Assembly: GCA_027623775.1 (NCBI GenBank)
Contig: JAQBUY010000003.1
Coordinates: 1 to 34,997, forward strand
Origin: Pseudomonadota bacterium
GTDB lineage: Bacteria > Pseudomonadota > Alphaproteobacteria > HIMB59
Direction of reading: 5' to 3'
Length of the DNA: 34,997 bases
The first letter of the stretch is position 1; each line of letters opens with the position of its first letter. A program made the translations under genes and the position numbers. The notes under the pieces were generated by a model. The model made no database searches. It was not told the origin of the DNA and saw only the letters and a program-made list of their open reading frames with translations. This document shows positions 18,406 through 29,309 of the stretch, piece by piece.

Positions 18406-21404
18406 TAAGCTCTAACCCTTTCACCTTTAGGATCAACATAATGAGGGGGGACAACTTCAACAAGAATAGAAATATTTTTCAAAGGAGCAACAGCAAATAG
18501 TTTTTTACCGATTTTATTTTTACCATCTTTTAATACTGCTATAGAAAAAGGATTGTTGTATTCGACACTCCAACAAGATGAAGAAACATGACCTAATTTA
18601 GGATTAGGCAACTTAACCTTATCATCTTCAACTAAATGAGATCCTTCAGGTATTTTAGTTTTCTTATCAACAGGAACTAAACCTACTAAAGTTTGTCTTT
18701 CAGGATCATTGTAAGCTAATTTTTCTAAAGATCTTTTTCCAATAAAATCTTTTTTTTGACTTACCATGCCATGCAAACCAATATCATAAGGAACGGCCCT
18801 TCCATCGAGTTCAGGTCCAGAAACATGCCCCATCTCAATTCTTAAAGTAGCTAAAGCTTCTGTTCCATAAGGTTGAATACCGAATTCTTCTCCAGCTTTT
18901 ATAATTTCACTCCACATGAATAATCCATAATTTGAATCGACGTTTACTTCATATGCAAGTTCGCCTGAAAAAGATATTCTATAGATCTTCGCTTTAACTC
19001 CAACTATTTCAGCATCTTTAACACCCATGAAAGGAAAATTTTCAGTTGAAAAATCAATATTTGGAAAAAGTTTTTTCATTAAGTCTCTAGATTTAGGTCC
19101 TGCAACAGCCGCACCAGAAAATTGCTCAGTTGAAGAAACTACATTTACTTTTAATTCTGGCCATACCACTTGCAAATAATATTCTAAATGAGCTAGTACA
19201 TTAGCTGCCTGTGCAGTTGTAGTTGTCATATGAAAATGATTTTCTGACAGTCTAGTTGTAGTACCATCGTCAAATACCATACCATCTTCTCTTAACATTA
19301 CTCCGTATCTAGCTTTTCCTATAGGAAGTTTCATCCATGCATTAGTGTAAACTCTATTTAAAAGTTCTGCTGAATCAGGTCCTTTGATATCAATTTTACC
19401 CAATGATGTAACATCACAAATTCCAACATTTTTTCTAACATTTAACGCCTCACGATTAACGGCTTCAAACATACTCTCATTACCTCTTGGGTAGTAACGA
19501 GGTCTTAACCATAAACCAGCATTTGTGTACACTGCATTATTTTCTTCATGCCATTTATGAGTAGGAGTTTTTCTAGTTGGTTGAAAATGATTACCAACCT
19601 CTCTTCCAACAATAGTTCCGATTGTTACAGGAGTATATGGAGGTCTAAAAGTAGTATGACCAACTTCAGGAACAATTTTTTTTTGAATATTTGAAACTTG
19701 CTGTAAGCCATTTAAGTTACTTGTTTTACCCTGATCTCCCGCCATACCAAGAGTTGTATATCTTTTAATATGTTCGATAGATTTAAATCCTTCTCTTACG
19801 GCTAACTCAACATCAGAGACAGCAACATCATTCTGAAAGTCAATAAATCTTTTCGGATTTTCTCCATCAGGTAAAGGCATACACCAAATTTTTTCATGTG
19901 TTTCTGTTTTAGATTCTTTTGATACTGGAACTTCAGTTTTGATATTTTTTAAAGTTATTAAATTTGACAAATCAAAACCAGCTTGGAAACCTTCCTCTAA
20001 AGATTGTTTTAAGGTAAAAGAGCCATTAGCTGAACCGACCGTAGTCTCTTTTTGTTTTTTTTTATCTGGAACAAAAGCATCAATATTTTTATCAAATTTT
20101 AATTTATTGCCAGATTGAGATGATAGGTGAACTGTTGGTGTCCAGCCACCTGACATACATATACAATCACAGTTAATTTCTTCTAAATCAATAAAACTAT
20201 CTTTACTAGAATTAAGTTTTCCTATCGTTGCTTTGTTAACTTTTAAATGACCTTTAGTATTAGCTACACCAGAACTAAATCTTACTTCGATCCCTAATGA
20301 CTGTGCCTCTTTAACTAAATCTCCAGAAGAACTATCTCTTATATCAAGAACTAAAGGACTAATATTATTTTTTTTAAACTCAATTGCAGACAGGTATGCG
20401 GTATCATTATTAGTAAATATAATTGGATTTTTTCCAACTAAAGTTTCGTAGATTTTCATGTATTCATTTGCGGCTGAAGCAAGAAAGATACCAGGTCGAT
20501 CATTATTGCCAAAAGACAAAGGTCTTTCAATGGACCCAGTTGAAATAATAACTTCGCCAGCTCTTATATAATGTAATCTTTGGCGTGGAGCATACTTAGA
20601 AGGATTTTCAATATGATCGCTGACTCTTTCAAACATAACAGTCATATTATGATCATAATATCCAAATACCTGCGATCTATTTTTAAGAATTACGTTAGGT
20701 AAACTTTTAAGATGCTTGATTGTTTCTTCTGCCCATTCTGTTCCAGGCCTATTGTTAATCATGACCTCATCAGTTAAAAGAGAACCACCAAAATGAGCCT
20801 TATCTTCTGCTAAGATTACCTTGGCACCATTATTAGCAGCAGCCAAAGCACTAGCTAAGCCAGAAGGACCTGAACCAACAACAAGAACATCACAATGTTC
20901 ATAATTGTGTTCATATCGATCTGGATCTGGAGTTAAAGATGCAACACCCATACCTGCTGCTCTTCTAATTATAGGCTCATATATTTTCATCCAAAATGAT
21001 TTTGGCCACATAAAAGTTTTGTAATAAAAACCTGCAGGGAAAAAACGGTTAAGTAAATTATTGACTTCACCAATATCGAATTTCACAGAAGGCCAACAGT
21101 TTTGACTATTAGCTATCAATCCTTCTACTAATTCAACTTCAGTTGCTATAATATTTGGTTCTGATCGATCTCCCTCATGAAGTTGTACCATAGCATTAGG
21201 CTCTTCAACGCCTACTCCTAAAAAACCACGTGGTCTATGATACTTAAAACTTCTTCCAACTAAATGAATTCCATTAGCAATTAAAGCAGAAGCTAAAGTA
21301 TCACCCTCATAACCTAGATAACTTTCTCCGTTAAATTTAAAATTAATTATTTTAGATTTATTTAAAAAAGAATTTATATTTTTTGTTCTATAAGACTGGG
21401 ACAA
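18405..21404 (-). CDS. mgdC: N-methylglutamate dehydrogenase subunit C (sarcosine oxidase alpha-like)
   Basis: 999 aa; FAD/NAD domain VVGSGPSGLASALAAANNGAKVILAED and C-terminal GcvT-like domain; RSFKYHRPRGFLGVGVEEPNA. Confidence 0.92.
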   Translation of the reverse strand: MSQSYRTKNINSFLNKSKIINFKFNGESYLGYEGDTLASALIANGIHLVGRSFKYHRPRGFLGVGVEEPNAMVQLHEGDRSEPNIIATEVELVEGLIANSQNCWPSVKFDIGEVNNLLNRFFPAGFYYKTFMWPKSFWMKIYEPIIRRAAGMGVASLTPDPDRYEHNYEHCDVLVVGSGPSGLASALAAANNGAKVILAEDKAHFGGSLLTDEVMINNRPGTEWAEETIKHLKSLPNVILKNRSQVFGYYDHNMTVMFERVSDHIENPSKYAPRQRLHYIRAGEVIISTGSIERPLSFGNNDRPGIFLASAANEYMKIYETLVGKNPIIFTNNDTAYLSAIEFKKNNISPLVLDIRDSSSGDLVKEAQSLGIEVRFSSGVANTKGHLKVNKATIGKLNSSKDSFIDLEEINCDCICMSGGWTPTVHLSSQSGNKLKFDKNIDAFVPDKKKQKETTVGSANGSFTLKQSLEEGFQAGFDLSNLITLKNIKTEVPVSKESKTETHEKIWCMPLPDGENPKRFIDFQNDVAVSDVELAVREGFKSIEHIKRYTTLGMAGDQGKTSNLNGLQQVSNIQKKIVPEVGHTTFRPPYTPVTIGTIVGREVGNHFQPTRKTPTHKWHEENNAVYTNAGLWLRPRYYPRGNESMFEAVNREALNVRKNVGICDVTSLGKIDIKGPDSAELLNRVYTNAWMKLPIGKARYGVMLREDGMVFDDGTTTRLSENHFHMTTTTAQAANVLAHLEYYLQVVWPELKVNVVSSTEQFSGAAVAGPKSRDLMKKLFPNIDFSTENFPFMGVKDAEIVGVKAKIYRISFSGELAYEVNVDSNYGLFMWSEIIKAGEEFGIQPYGTEALATLRIEMGHVSGPELDGRAVPYDIGLHGMVSQKKDFIGKRSLEKLAYNDPERQTLVGLVPVDKKTKIPEGSHLVEDDKVKLPNPKLGHVSSSCWSVEYNNPFSIAVLKDGKNKIGKKLFAVAPLKNISILVEVVPPHYVDPKGERVRA

Positions 21405-21406
21405 TT

Positions 21407-21673
21407 TTATAATTCCTCTTCCAAACGTACAGTTTTAAAAATTTCATGTGTAGCTGTATCTCTTGAAACTTTAAACCATTGCCTACAACCTGAAATATGA
21501 TGCCATAATTCTGAATGCTTACCTCTAGGATTATCTCTGAAATAAACAAAATCATCCCAATCTTTAGTGCTTACTTCTTGTCCTAGAGCGGGCCTTTTAA
21601 CAGTTGCATCTCCACCATAGGCAAACTCATTTTGAGATCTCTTACCGCAGAAAGGACATTTAATTTCTAACAT
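21407..21673 (-). CDS. mgdB: N-methylglutamate dehydrogenase subunit B (sarcosine oxidase delta-like)
   Basis: 88 aa; CPFCGKRSQNEFAYGGDA, WHHISGCRQWFKVSRDTATHEI. Confidence 0.92.
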   Translation of the reverse strand: MLEIKCPFCGKRSQNEFAYGGDATVKRPALGQEVSTKDWDDFVYFRDNPRGKHSELWHHISGCRQWFKVSRDTATHEIFKTVRLEEEL

Positions 21674-21676
21674 AAT

Positions 21677-22933
21677 TTAACCAATCCAAGGTTTTGGCCC
21701 TACACCCTTTTCGTCAATTATATTACCAGTATGAAAACGTTCTAAATTAAATGGTGCGTTCAATTCATGTACTTCGTCTTTGGCGATTGTATGTGCAAAA
21801 ACATATCCAGAACATGGAGTTGCTTTAAAACCACCGTAACACCATCCACAATTTAGATAAACACCCTCTATATGAGTTTTATCAATAATAGGGGTTCCGT
21901 CCATGGACATATCCATGATTCCACCCCAGCTTCTAAGCATTTTTAGTCTACTAAAATTTGGAAATACAGCTAGACCTCCTGATAAGACATGTTGGATCAT
22001 TGGCATGTTTCCTCTTTGTGCATAACTATTATAACCATCAAGATCTCCACCCATTACCATTTCCCCTTTATCAGATTGGCTACAATAAAAATGACCTGCT
22101 CCAAATGTCACTACGTTATCCAGCAAAGGTTTAACTGGTTCTGAAACACAAGCTTGAAGAACATGAGATTCAATTGGCAATCTCATATTTAATTTATCAG
22201 CAAGTAAAGTGGTGCTACCCGCAACACATAAACCAACTTTCTTAGCTTTAATATCTCCGCGTGAAGTTCTTACACCAGAAATTTTTCCATTACTCACATC
22301 AAATCCAGTTACTTCACAATTTTGAATTATATCAACTCCCATAGCATCAGCTTGTCTTGCATAACCCCATGCAACAGCATCGTGTCTTGCAGTTCCACCT
22401 CTAGGTTGCATTAATCCTCCAAAAATCGGAAAGCGAGAGTTTTCAGAAAAGTCTGCAAACGGAATCATTTTTTTAACTTCATCTCTATTTAATAAAACAG
22501 CATCGATTCCATTTAATCTCATTGAATTACCTCTTCTTGCGTAAGCATTAAGCTGTGCATCAGAGTGGGCAAGATTGATAATACCTCTTGGTGAATACAT
22601 GACGTTATAGTTAAGTTCTATGCTTAAGTTTTCCCAAAGTTTCATTCCGAATTCATAAAAATGAGCACTGGGGTCGAACATATAATTTGAACGAAGAATA
22701 GTTGTATTACGACCAACATTACCTCCACCAATCCATCCTTTTTCAAGGATAGCTACGTTAGTAATATTATGTTCTTTAGCAAGATAGTATGCTGTTGCTA
22801 AACCATGGCCCCCACCACCAATGATAATAACATCGTATTCTTTTTTTGGTTCTGGGTCTCTCCAAGCAACATCCCAATTTTGATGATTAGAAAATGCGTT
22901 TTTAATAAGACTAAGTGCTGAATATTTTTGCAT
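21677..22933 (-). CDS. mgdA: N-methylglutamate dehydrogenase subunit A (sarcosine oxidase beta-like)
   Basis: 418 aa; DVIIIGGGGHGLATAYYLAKEH, GWIGGGNVGRNTTILRSNY, NCGWCYGGFKATPCSG. Confidence 0.92.
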   Translation of the reverse strand: MQKYSALSLIKNAFSNHQNWDVAWRDPEPKKEYDVIIIGGGGHGLATAYYLAKEHNITNVAILEKGWIGGGNVGRNTTILRSNYMFDPSAHFYEFGMKLWENLSIELNYNVMYSPRGIINLAHSDAQLNAYARRGNSMRLNGIDAVLLNRDEVKKMIPFADFSENSRFPIFGGLMQPRGGTARHDAVAWGYARQADAMGVDIIQNCEVTGFDVSNGKISGVRTSRGDIKAKKVGLCVAGSTTLLADKLNMRLPIESHVLQACVSEPVKPLLDNVVTFGAGHFYCSQSDKGEMVMGGDLDGYNSYAQRGNMPMIQHVLSGGLAVFPNFSRLKMLRSWGGIMDMSMDGTPIIDKTHIEGVYLNCGWCYGGFKATPCSGYVFAHTIAKDEVHELNAPFNLERFHTGNIIDEKGVGPKPWIG

Positions 22934-22992
22934 AATTACTTTTTATTCTATGAGGAGAAATATATAGATCAATAAAGGATAGTGTATAATTA

Positions 22993-23011
22993 TGTTTCAA
23001 ATTATGGAACA
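22993..23011. promoter_or_regulatory. Candidate IclR operator TGTTTCAAATTATGGAACA
   Basis: 16/19 match to the palindrome at 14015-14033; in the mgdA/tmm divergent promoter region. Confidence 0.55.
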
Positions 23012-23120
23012 ATTTTAAGCTCTTTTTAATATTATTTAAATTAAATTATTCACAGGAAAAAGGGTTTTATTATCGATTTTTTTTTAATACGATAAGATAA
23101 TTCTAGTAGGAGTTATTAAA

Positions 23121-24461
23121 ATGGCAAGAGTAGCAATAATCGGAGCAGGTCCAAGTGGTTTAGCACAATTAAGAGCTTTTGAATCGGCAGAAAAAAAAGG
23201 AATCAAGATTCCTGAAATTGTATGTTTTGAAAAACAGGAAGATTGGGGTGGTCTGTGGAATTATACATGGCGGACCGGTACTGATGAATATGGCGAACCT
23301 GTTCATTGTAGTATGTATAGATACCTTTGGTCTAATGGGCCAAAAGAATGCCTTGAATTTGCAGATTATACATTCGAAGAACATTTTGGAAAACCTATTG
23401 CTTCTTATCCGCCAAGAGCAGTGATGCTAGATTATATTCAAGGAAGATTAGCTAAATCAAACTTTAGAAATAAAATAAAATTTAGAACACCTGTAAGAAG
23501 TGTTGTCTATAATAAAGAGGACGATAATTTTATCATCACCTCTCATGATTTAAAAAATGATCAAGTGAACTCAGAGGTGTTTGATTATGTCGTTTGTGCT
23601 AGTGGTCATTTTTCAACTCCTAATGTACCTACTTTCGAAGGTTTGGATAAATTTGGTGGTCGTGTTATGCATGCGCATGACTTTAGAGATGCTTTAGAAT
23701 TTAAAAATAAAGACTTACTGATTGTTGGAACAAGTTACTCAGCTGAAGATATAGCATCCCAATGTTATAAGTATGGAGCAAAATCAGTAACAATTAGTTA
23801 TAGAACAAATGCCACTGGATTTCATTGGCCGGAAAACTTTTCACAAGTTCCTTTAATTACAAAAGTTGAAGAAGGCAATACAGTCCATTTTAAAGATGGT
23901 TCAAAAAGAGTTGTTGACGCAATTATACTATGTACAGGATACCTGCATTATTTCCCATTCTTAACTGATGATTTAAAATTAAAAACAAATAACTGCTTAT
24001 GGCCTTTAGGAATTTATAAAGGGATTTTTTGGGTAGATAATCCAAAAATGATGTACTTAGGAATGCAGGATCAGTTTTATACTTTTAATATGTTTGATGC
24101 CCAAGCCTGGTATGCGAGAGATTATATACTTGGGAAAATTGCATTACCGTCAAAAGAAGAAATGTTAAAAAATAATCATAAATGGAAAGAAAGAGAAGAA
24201 AAACTTGAAACAGATGAAGATATGATTTGGTTTCAAGGTGATTACACTAAAGAACTGATTGAGGCGACAGACTATCCGACATTTGATATAGAGGGTGTCA
24301 ATAAAACTTTTATGGATTGGGAGCACGATAAGCACAATGACATCATGGGATATAGAAATAAATCCTATAAATCCTTAATGACTGGGACAATGGCACCTAT
24401 TCATCATACTGATTGGTTAAAAGAATTAGATGATTCCTATGAATCTTATATGAAGAATTAA
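23121..24461 (+). CDS. tmm: Trimethylamine monooxygenase (flavin-containing monooxygenase family)
   Basis: 446 aa; GAGPSG FAD motif, [50 protein letters not shown] motif; genomic context. Confidence 0.92.
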   Translation: MARVAIIGAGPSGLAQLRAFESAEKKGIKIPEIVCFEKQEDWGGLWNYTWRTGTDEYGEPVHCSMYRYLWSNGPKECLEFADYTFEEHFGKPIASYPPRAVMLDYIQGRLAKSNFRNKIKFRTPVRSVVYNKEDDNFIITSHDLKNDQVNSEVFDYVVCASGHFSTPNVPTFEGLDKFGGRVMHAHDFRDALEFKNKDLLIVGTSYSAEDIASQCYKYGAKSVTISYRTNATGFHWPENFSQVPLITKVEEGNTVHFKDGSKRVVDAIILCTGYLHYFPFLTDDLKLKTNNCLWPLGIYKGIFWVDNPKMMYLGMQDQFYTFNMFDAQAWYARDYILGKIALPSKEEMLKNNHKWKEREEKLETDEDMIWFQGDYTKELIEATDYPTFDIEGVNKTFMDWEHDKHNDIMGYRNKSYKSLMTGTMAPIHHTDWLKELDDSYESYMKN

Positions 24462-24465
24462 ATAT

Positions 24466-26811
24466 TTAAGCTTTAACTCTTGATTTATCAGGATCATAAA
24501 AAGGAAATCTAACTACTTTTGCTTTAATTCTTTTTTGATGTCCATCTAATTTTCCAATTTCAACTTCAGTATCGATTGTGGAATAATTTATATCCATTTT
24601 ACATAAAGCAATCATCTTATTTAAAATAGGAGATTTTACTCCACTGGTAATAGTTCCAATTTGAGCTTTTGCTCCAATTTCATGCACACAATCACCATGA
24701 CCACAAAGCTCATTTCCCTCAATTTCCAAACCCACTAATGTTCTTTGAGGATTGGCTTTTCTTTTAATTAAGTTTTCTTTTCCTATGAAATCGTCTTCTT
24801 TTGATTTTAAAGGAACTGTAAAACTAATGCCAGCCTCAAAAGGATCTGTTTGATCATCAAACTCATAGTTTGCAAAAATTAATCCTGCTTCAATACGAAC
24901 TAAATCTAAAGCATCTAATCCCATAGGTGTAATTTTGAATTCTTCTCCCGCTTTCATTACTGCATCCCAAATTTCTGGCGCATGTCTTGGATGGCAAAAA
25001 ATTTCATAACCAAGTTCACCAGTGTAGCCGGTTCTCGAAACCATAATTGGAATTCCATTTATTTCATTCAGATTTCCAATAGTAAATCTAAACCACCCTA
25101 GTTCATCTAAAGAAGTTTGATGGGCTGGAGTCCATACAATTTTTTTAAGAATTTCTCTACTCTTAGGTCCTTGAACAGATACATTATGAAGATTATCAGT
25201 TGATGATTTAATCCAAACTTTTAAACCAAATTCTTTTGCTTTTTCTCTTAGCCACTCTCCACAATATTCATCTCCGCAAATCCAACGAAAGTTTGTGTCT
25301 GTCATTTTAAAAACAGTTCCATCGTCTATCATGCCCCCGTGATCATAGCACATTGCTGTATAAACAACTTGGCCAACCGCTAGTTTTCGAATATTTCTCG
25401 TACATGTTCTTTGCATTAATTCTTCAGCATCAGGTCCTAAAATTTCAAATTTTCTTAGAGCAGATAAATCCAAAATAATTGCTCTTTCTCGACAAGCTTC
25501 ATATTCCTGAAGGGCGCCATTATTATTATATTTTGTTGCAAGCCAGAAGCCCTTATAATCAATGATATTTTCTGTCAACTTAGAGACGCGTGGGTGAAAG
25601 CCTGTTTCTTTCGTTAATTTTGGTTCTGCATCGGGTTTCATTCTATAAGCTCCTCCTTTACTAAATGGCTTATTTGGTCGGTAAATTCTAACAAACATAT
25701 CTGTACAATTCCAACCATTAGCAGGATCTATATCATCAGGACAAGCTGAAGTTACACATACTAAGTTTTTTATAGCCTTCATTAAGATGTAATCCCCTGG
25801 TCTAGAATAAGGTTCATCGAAGACAATGGAATTGTTTGCATCAATACTTGTATTATAAAAAAGATTTATAGCATTCCAGCCCAATCTTTTTCTTACTGAG
25901 TAAGAGTCTAAAGCATAATTAAAATTATCAGAACAATTAGGATGTCCGAAATAGCCATGATCATCATAAAATTTAGATGTACAAGCTGTACCAAATGTAT
26001 CATGACGACCAACAGTATCTCTAATGACTTCAATTAAAGGTTCGTGATTTTCAGTAAAATATTTTGAGTGAAGGCCTGGCATTGATCCGCCACCCATAAG
26101 ATATCTTGAATTAGTAGTATCAATACCCACCTCTTTACCCTTTTGTAATAATCGAGCATCAAAAGCGGTAAAATCAGAACACTGTCTTCCGAACACATCG
26201 ATGACCTGAATATAATCTCCCTCTTCTACTTCATAGGCAATTGCTGTTTGTCTTTTAATAAAAATTTCATTGATAGGGTCTCCTATAGGGTCAGGTAAAA
26301 TATATTCACCTTCAATTCTAGACTTCGCTCTTTCCACAATTAACCTCAAGTCAGTTGCAGGAACTCCCTCTGAAAGAATATCAATTTCACCAGGAGCTGA
26401 AACAATACAAACACAATTAAGTTGTGCAGTAAATTTTTCAATTGAACCTGTTAAAGACTCATTAGAAAAAACTAAAACTGATTGATTGATAGATTTGATA
26501 TCAATTTTAAATTTTTTTAATTTTAAACGAACTACTGTCGCAGATTCATTCTCTTGATTTAAAATAAACTTTGTGAGTTTACCGTCATGCTCTTTTTTTA
26601 ATCCTAATGCCGATAGGTCATTTTTACCATTTTCTAAAAAACAAACTATTTCAGCTTTTTGATGACCTTCTAAATTAACAATATGGAAGCTATCTCCCCG
26701 TTCAAGCTTAATAGCCATAGACCCATTACCATGAACGGAATATTGCTCTTGATTATTTCCTAAAGCAGGCAATCCTGGTTCATACGGTCTAGATACCGTT
26801 GGTATAATCAT
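24466..26811 (-). CDS. tdm: Trimethylamine N-oxide demethylase (DUF1989-like N-terminal plus GcvT/THF-binding C-terminal domain)
   Basis: 781 aa two-domain architecture; HDTFGTACTSKFYDDHGYFGHPNCSDNF; C-terminal GcvT pattern (VSRTGYTGELGYEIF, GLDALDLVRIEAGL). Confidence 0.9.
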   Translation of the reverse strand: MIIPTVSRPYEPGLPALGNNQEQYSVHGNGSMAIKLERGDSFHIVNLEGHQKAEIVCFLENGKNDLSALGLKKEHDGKLTKFILNQENESATVVRLKLKKFKIDIKSINQSVLVFSNESLTGSIEKFTAQLNCVCIVSAPGEIDILSEGVPATDLRLIVERAKSRIEGEYILPDPIGDPINEIFIKRQTAIAYEVEEGDYIQVIDVFGRQCSDFTAFDARLLQKGKEVGIDTTNSRYLMGGGSMPGLHSKYFTENHEPLIEVIRDTVGRHDTFGTACTSKFYDDHGYFGHPNCSDNFNYALDSYSVRKRLGWNAINLFYNTSIDANNSIVFDEPYSRPGDYILMKAIKNLVCVTSACPDDIDPANGWNCTDMFVRIYRPNKPFSKGGAYRMKPDAEPKLTKETGFHPRVSKLTENIIDYKGFWLATKYNNNGALQEYEACRERAIILDLSALRKFEILGPDAEELMQRTCTRNIRKLAVGQVVYTAMCYDHGGMIDDGTVFKMTDTNFRWICGDEYCGEWLREKAKEFGLKVWIKSSTDNLHNVSVQGPKSREILKKIVWTPAHQTSLDELGWFRFTIGNLNEINGIPIMVSRTGYTGELGYEIFCHPRHAPEIWDAVMKAGEEFKITPMGLDALDLVRIEAGLIFANYEFDDQTDPFEAGISFTVPLKSKEDDFIGKENLIKRKANPQRTLVGLEIEGNELCGHGDCVHEIGAKAQIGTITSGVKSPILNKMIALCKMDINYSTIDTEVEIGKLDGHQKRIKAKVVRFPFYDPDKSRVKA

Positions 26812-26864
26812 AAATTTATTTTAAACATAAAATCAAAAATAATCTTTATGTTAATATTATTTTT

Positions 26865-26883
26865 TGTTTCATATAGTGGAATT
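26865..26883. promoter_or_regulatory. Candidate IclR operator TGTTTCATATAGTGGAATT
   Basis: 13/19 match to the palindrome; between the SMR gene and the tdm start. Confidence 0.35.
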
Positions 26884-26898
26884 ATGTGCAAATTATGA

Positions 26899-27231
26899 TT
26901 AAGTAGATATTTTAGAAAAAATATTTAAAATTATCACACCAAGTAAAATCAAACTTAGTCCTATGATTCCTGCAATATCCATTTGATTTTTAAAATAAAA
27001 AATACCTACTAAAGTTAATAACACTATTCCAAATCCTGACCATACCGCATAAACATATCCAATAGATTCAAAATTTTTAAAGGTTAAAGCTAAAAAATAA
27101 AAACAAGCAGAATAAGATATTACAGTTAGAATGCTTGGTTTAAGAATAGTAAATCCTTCTGACGCCTTCAAAGAAGATGTTCCTATCACTTCTAGGGTAA
27201 TTGCTAAGAAAAGGTATAAATATTTAATCAT
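26899..27231 (-). CDS. Small multidrug resistance (SMR/EmrE-like) transporter
   Basis: 110 aa, four TM segments; LAITLEVIGTSSLKASEGFT and YAVWSGFGI motifs; 7 nt downstream of the permease gene. Confidence 0.88.
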   Translation of the reverse strand: MIKYLYLFLAITLEVIGTSSLKASEGFTILKPSILTVISYSACFYFLALTFKNFESIGYVYAVWSGFGIVLLTLVGIFYFKNQMDIAGIIGLSLILLGVIILNIFSKIST

Positions 27232-27238
27232 TTAACTA

Positions 27239-29296
27239 TCACTCTATGCCAAGTAATTTTTTTTGTCTGTCAGCCCAGGTTCGGATTAAATGATCCACCG
27301 CAAGACACATGAACGATACAAATATTCCAAGAGTCAGTGCAACTCCAGCTCCATCACTTCTCGATAATGCTCCCATTATTACCTGACCTAAATCTTCAGT
27401 GCCGATTAAAGCCCCAAGAATTACCATGAATAGTGAGAAAATAACGGTTTGATTAATTCCTAACATTATATGAGGAAAAGCTAAGGGTATTTCAATATTT
27501 GTCCATCTTTGTAACCTGGAAACGCCCGACATTGACCCTGCCTCATGAAGAGATAAGGGAACACTCCTAAGTCCTTCTATAGTATATCTTGTTGCTGGTA
27601 TTGTTGCATAAACAATAGCTGCAAGTAAAACAGAAGTATCCGTTATTCCAAAAAGAAGTATTACGGGTATTAAATAAACAAAAGAAGGAAATGTTTGAAA
27701 AAAATCACAAATAAAAAGCATAAATTTAGTAGATTTAGAATTTTGTGCACAAATAGATCCAACTACTAAACCTATCACTGCAGAAATAAGAACGGCAAAT
27801 GTTGCCATATAAGCTGTAATTAAAGCTCTATCCCAATACTCAGATAAAGCGATAAATAAAATTAATAGGCCTACAATTACGGCTGATCTAATACCACCAA
27901 TAATATATCCAACTCCCATCACTAAAATAAAAGTAGAGATAACGGGCATTCCCAAATAAGCATTTTTCATAGGAACCAAGACATTAGTAATTAAAAAAAT
28001 ATTAAATGAATTTAAATAGTAAAAAAACGTTTCCCATACCCAATCAACAGCAGAATCAATTAAAGGAGAAATGCTAAAACCTTTTTCGTATGGAATAAGA
28101 TATAAATAGTTAATATTATTGAAATAGAGACTGCCTAGATACGCAAAGACAGAACCTATAATTAAAATTACTACAAAATAAATTAGATTTTTATTTCTTT
28201 GAAAAAAATTCAAGTTTGCAAAATAATTTTTTTGTTTATTAGCCCATGCAAGAGAGAATTTATCTAAAACGACAGCTATAATCACAATGCAAATTCCTAT
28301 TTCTGCTGCTTTTCCAATCTTTAATGAATTTAAGGCTAGTTTTAAATTAAAACCTAAACCTTTCGCTCCAATAAAGGATGCGATAACTGTCATTGCTAGA
28401 CACTGCATAATAACTTGGTTAACTCCGATTAAAATATCTGTTCGTGCCGTAGGAATAAGAACTTTGAACAATAATTGAAATTTATTGCATCCACTCATCA
28501 ATCCAGACTCAACAACTTCAGGAGATATTTTTTTTAATCCAAGAATAGTTAATCGAACCATTGGAGGTGTCGCAAATATAATAGTTGCAATAGCACCTGC
28601 ATGATCTCCAATACCAAATAATATCATAACAGGAACTAAAAAAGAAAAATGAGGCATTGTTTGAGCAATATTTAAAATAGGTTGCAAAGCGTTTTCAACT
28701 TTATTATTTAAGTAACCCCATATTCCAAGACTTAGGCCAAAAATAAAACAAATTGGTGCTGTAATCAGAACGAAAGATAAAGTTTGCATTGAAGGCTGCC
28801 ATTGTCCAAAAAAAGATAAATAAAATGCTCCAATTCCAGCTAGTAAAGCTAGTCGAATACCTTGCAGTTGCATACCTATTAACATAAAACCAGCAACTAC
28901 TACCGTCCAGGGAAGAGCTGGCCATGTGAACCATTTATTGGCGCTCATCCAAGACCCATCGACAAAAACACCTATAGTCTGAGCACCACCTAAAAAAATC
29001 TCTCTAATAAAAACAATTAAAAATAAGACCCCTCTTGAAATAGCTCTGGTTACCTCTCTAAAAATAGGTTTATCTTCATACATTTCAAATACAGGGTCCC
29101 ACACCTTCAGAGGAAACCACTCGTACAAAGCATTATAAATTAAGTTATTAATAAATAAGGGGAAGCCTTTAAATAAAGGCGGGAATCTCCATAAGTAATT
29201 ATTTTCTGAATGAGGAATTATGAAGTAAAAAAATAAAAAAACTAAAATCAACAGACCAAACTGCATTGGTCTAGAGTTTTTAAGATTATTAATCAT
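27239..29296 (-). CDS. tmoW: TMAO ABC transporter permease with two fused permease domains (TmoW-like)
   Basis: 685 aa; two BPD-type EAA-loop-like segments (SGCNKFQLLFKVLIPTARTDIL and SGVSRLQRWTNIEIPLAFPHIM). Confidence 0.83.
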   Translation of the reverse strand: MINNLKNSRPMQFGLLILVFLFFYFIIPHSENNYLWRFPPLFKGFPLFINNLIYNALYEWFPLKVWDPVFEMYEDKPIFREVTRAISRGVLFLIVFIREIFLGGAQTIGVFVDGSWMSANKWFTWPALPWTVVVAGFMLIGMQLQGIRLALLAGIGAFYLSFFGQWQPSMQTLSFVLITAPICFIFGLSLGIWGYLNNKVENALQPILNIAQTMPHFSFLVPVMILFGIGDHAGAIATIIFATPPMVRLTILGLKKISPEVVESGLMSGCNKFQLLFKVLIPTARTDILIGVNQVIMQCLAMTVIASFIGAKGLGFNLKLALNSLKIGKAAEIGICIVIIAVVLDKFSLAWANKQKNYFANLNFFQRNKNLIYFVVILIIGSVFAYLGSLYFNNINYLYLIPYEKGFSISPLIDSAVDWVWETFFYYLNSFNIFLITNVLVPMKNAYLGMPVISTFILVMGVGYIIGGIRSAVIVGLLILFIALSEYWDRALITAYMATFAVLISAVIGLVVGSICAQNSKSTKFMLFICDFFQTFPSFVYLIPVILLFGITDTSVLLAAIVYATIPATRYTIEGLRSVPLSLHEAGSMSGVSRLQRWTNIEIPLAFPHIMLGINQTVIFSLFMVILGALIGTEDLGQVIMGALSRSDGAGVALTLGIFVSFMCLAVDHLIRTWADRQKKLLGIE

Positions 29297-29309
29297 AATT
29301 TATTGATAG

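Noticed and set aside
17800-22933. Heterotetrameric sarcosine oxidase (soxBDAG) as the primary call
   Set aside because: Subunit homology is the same, but co-operonic mgsABC and adjacent tmm/tdm favour N-methylglutamate dehydrogenase. Sarcosine activity is not excluded.
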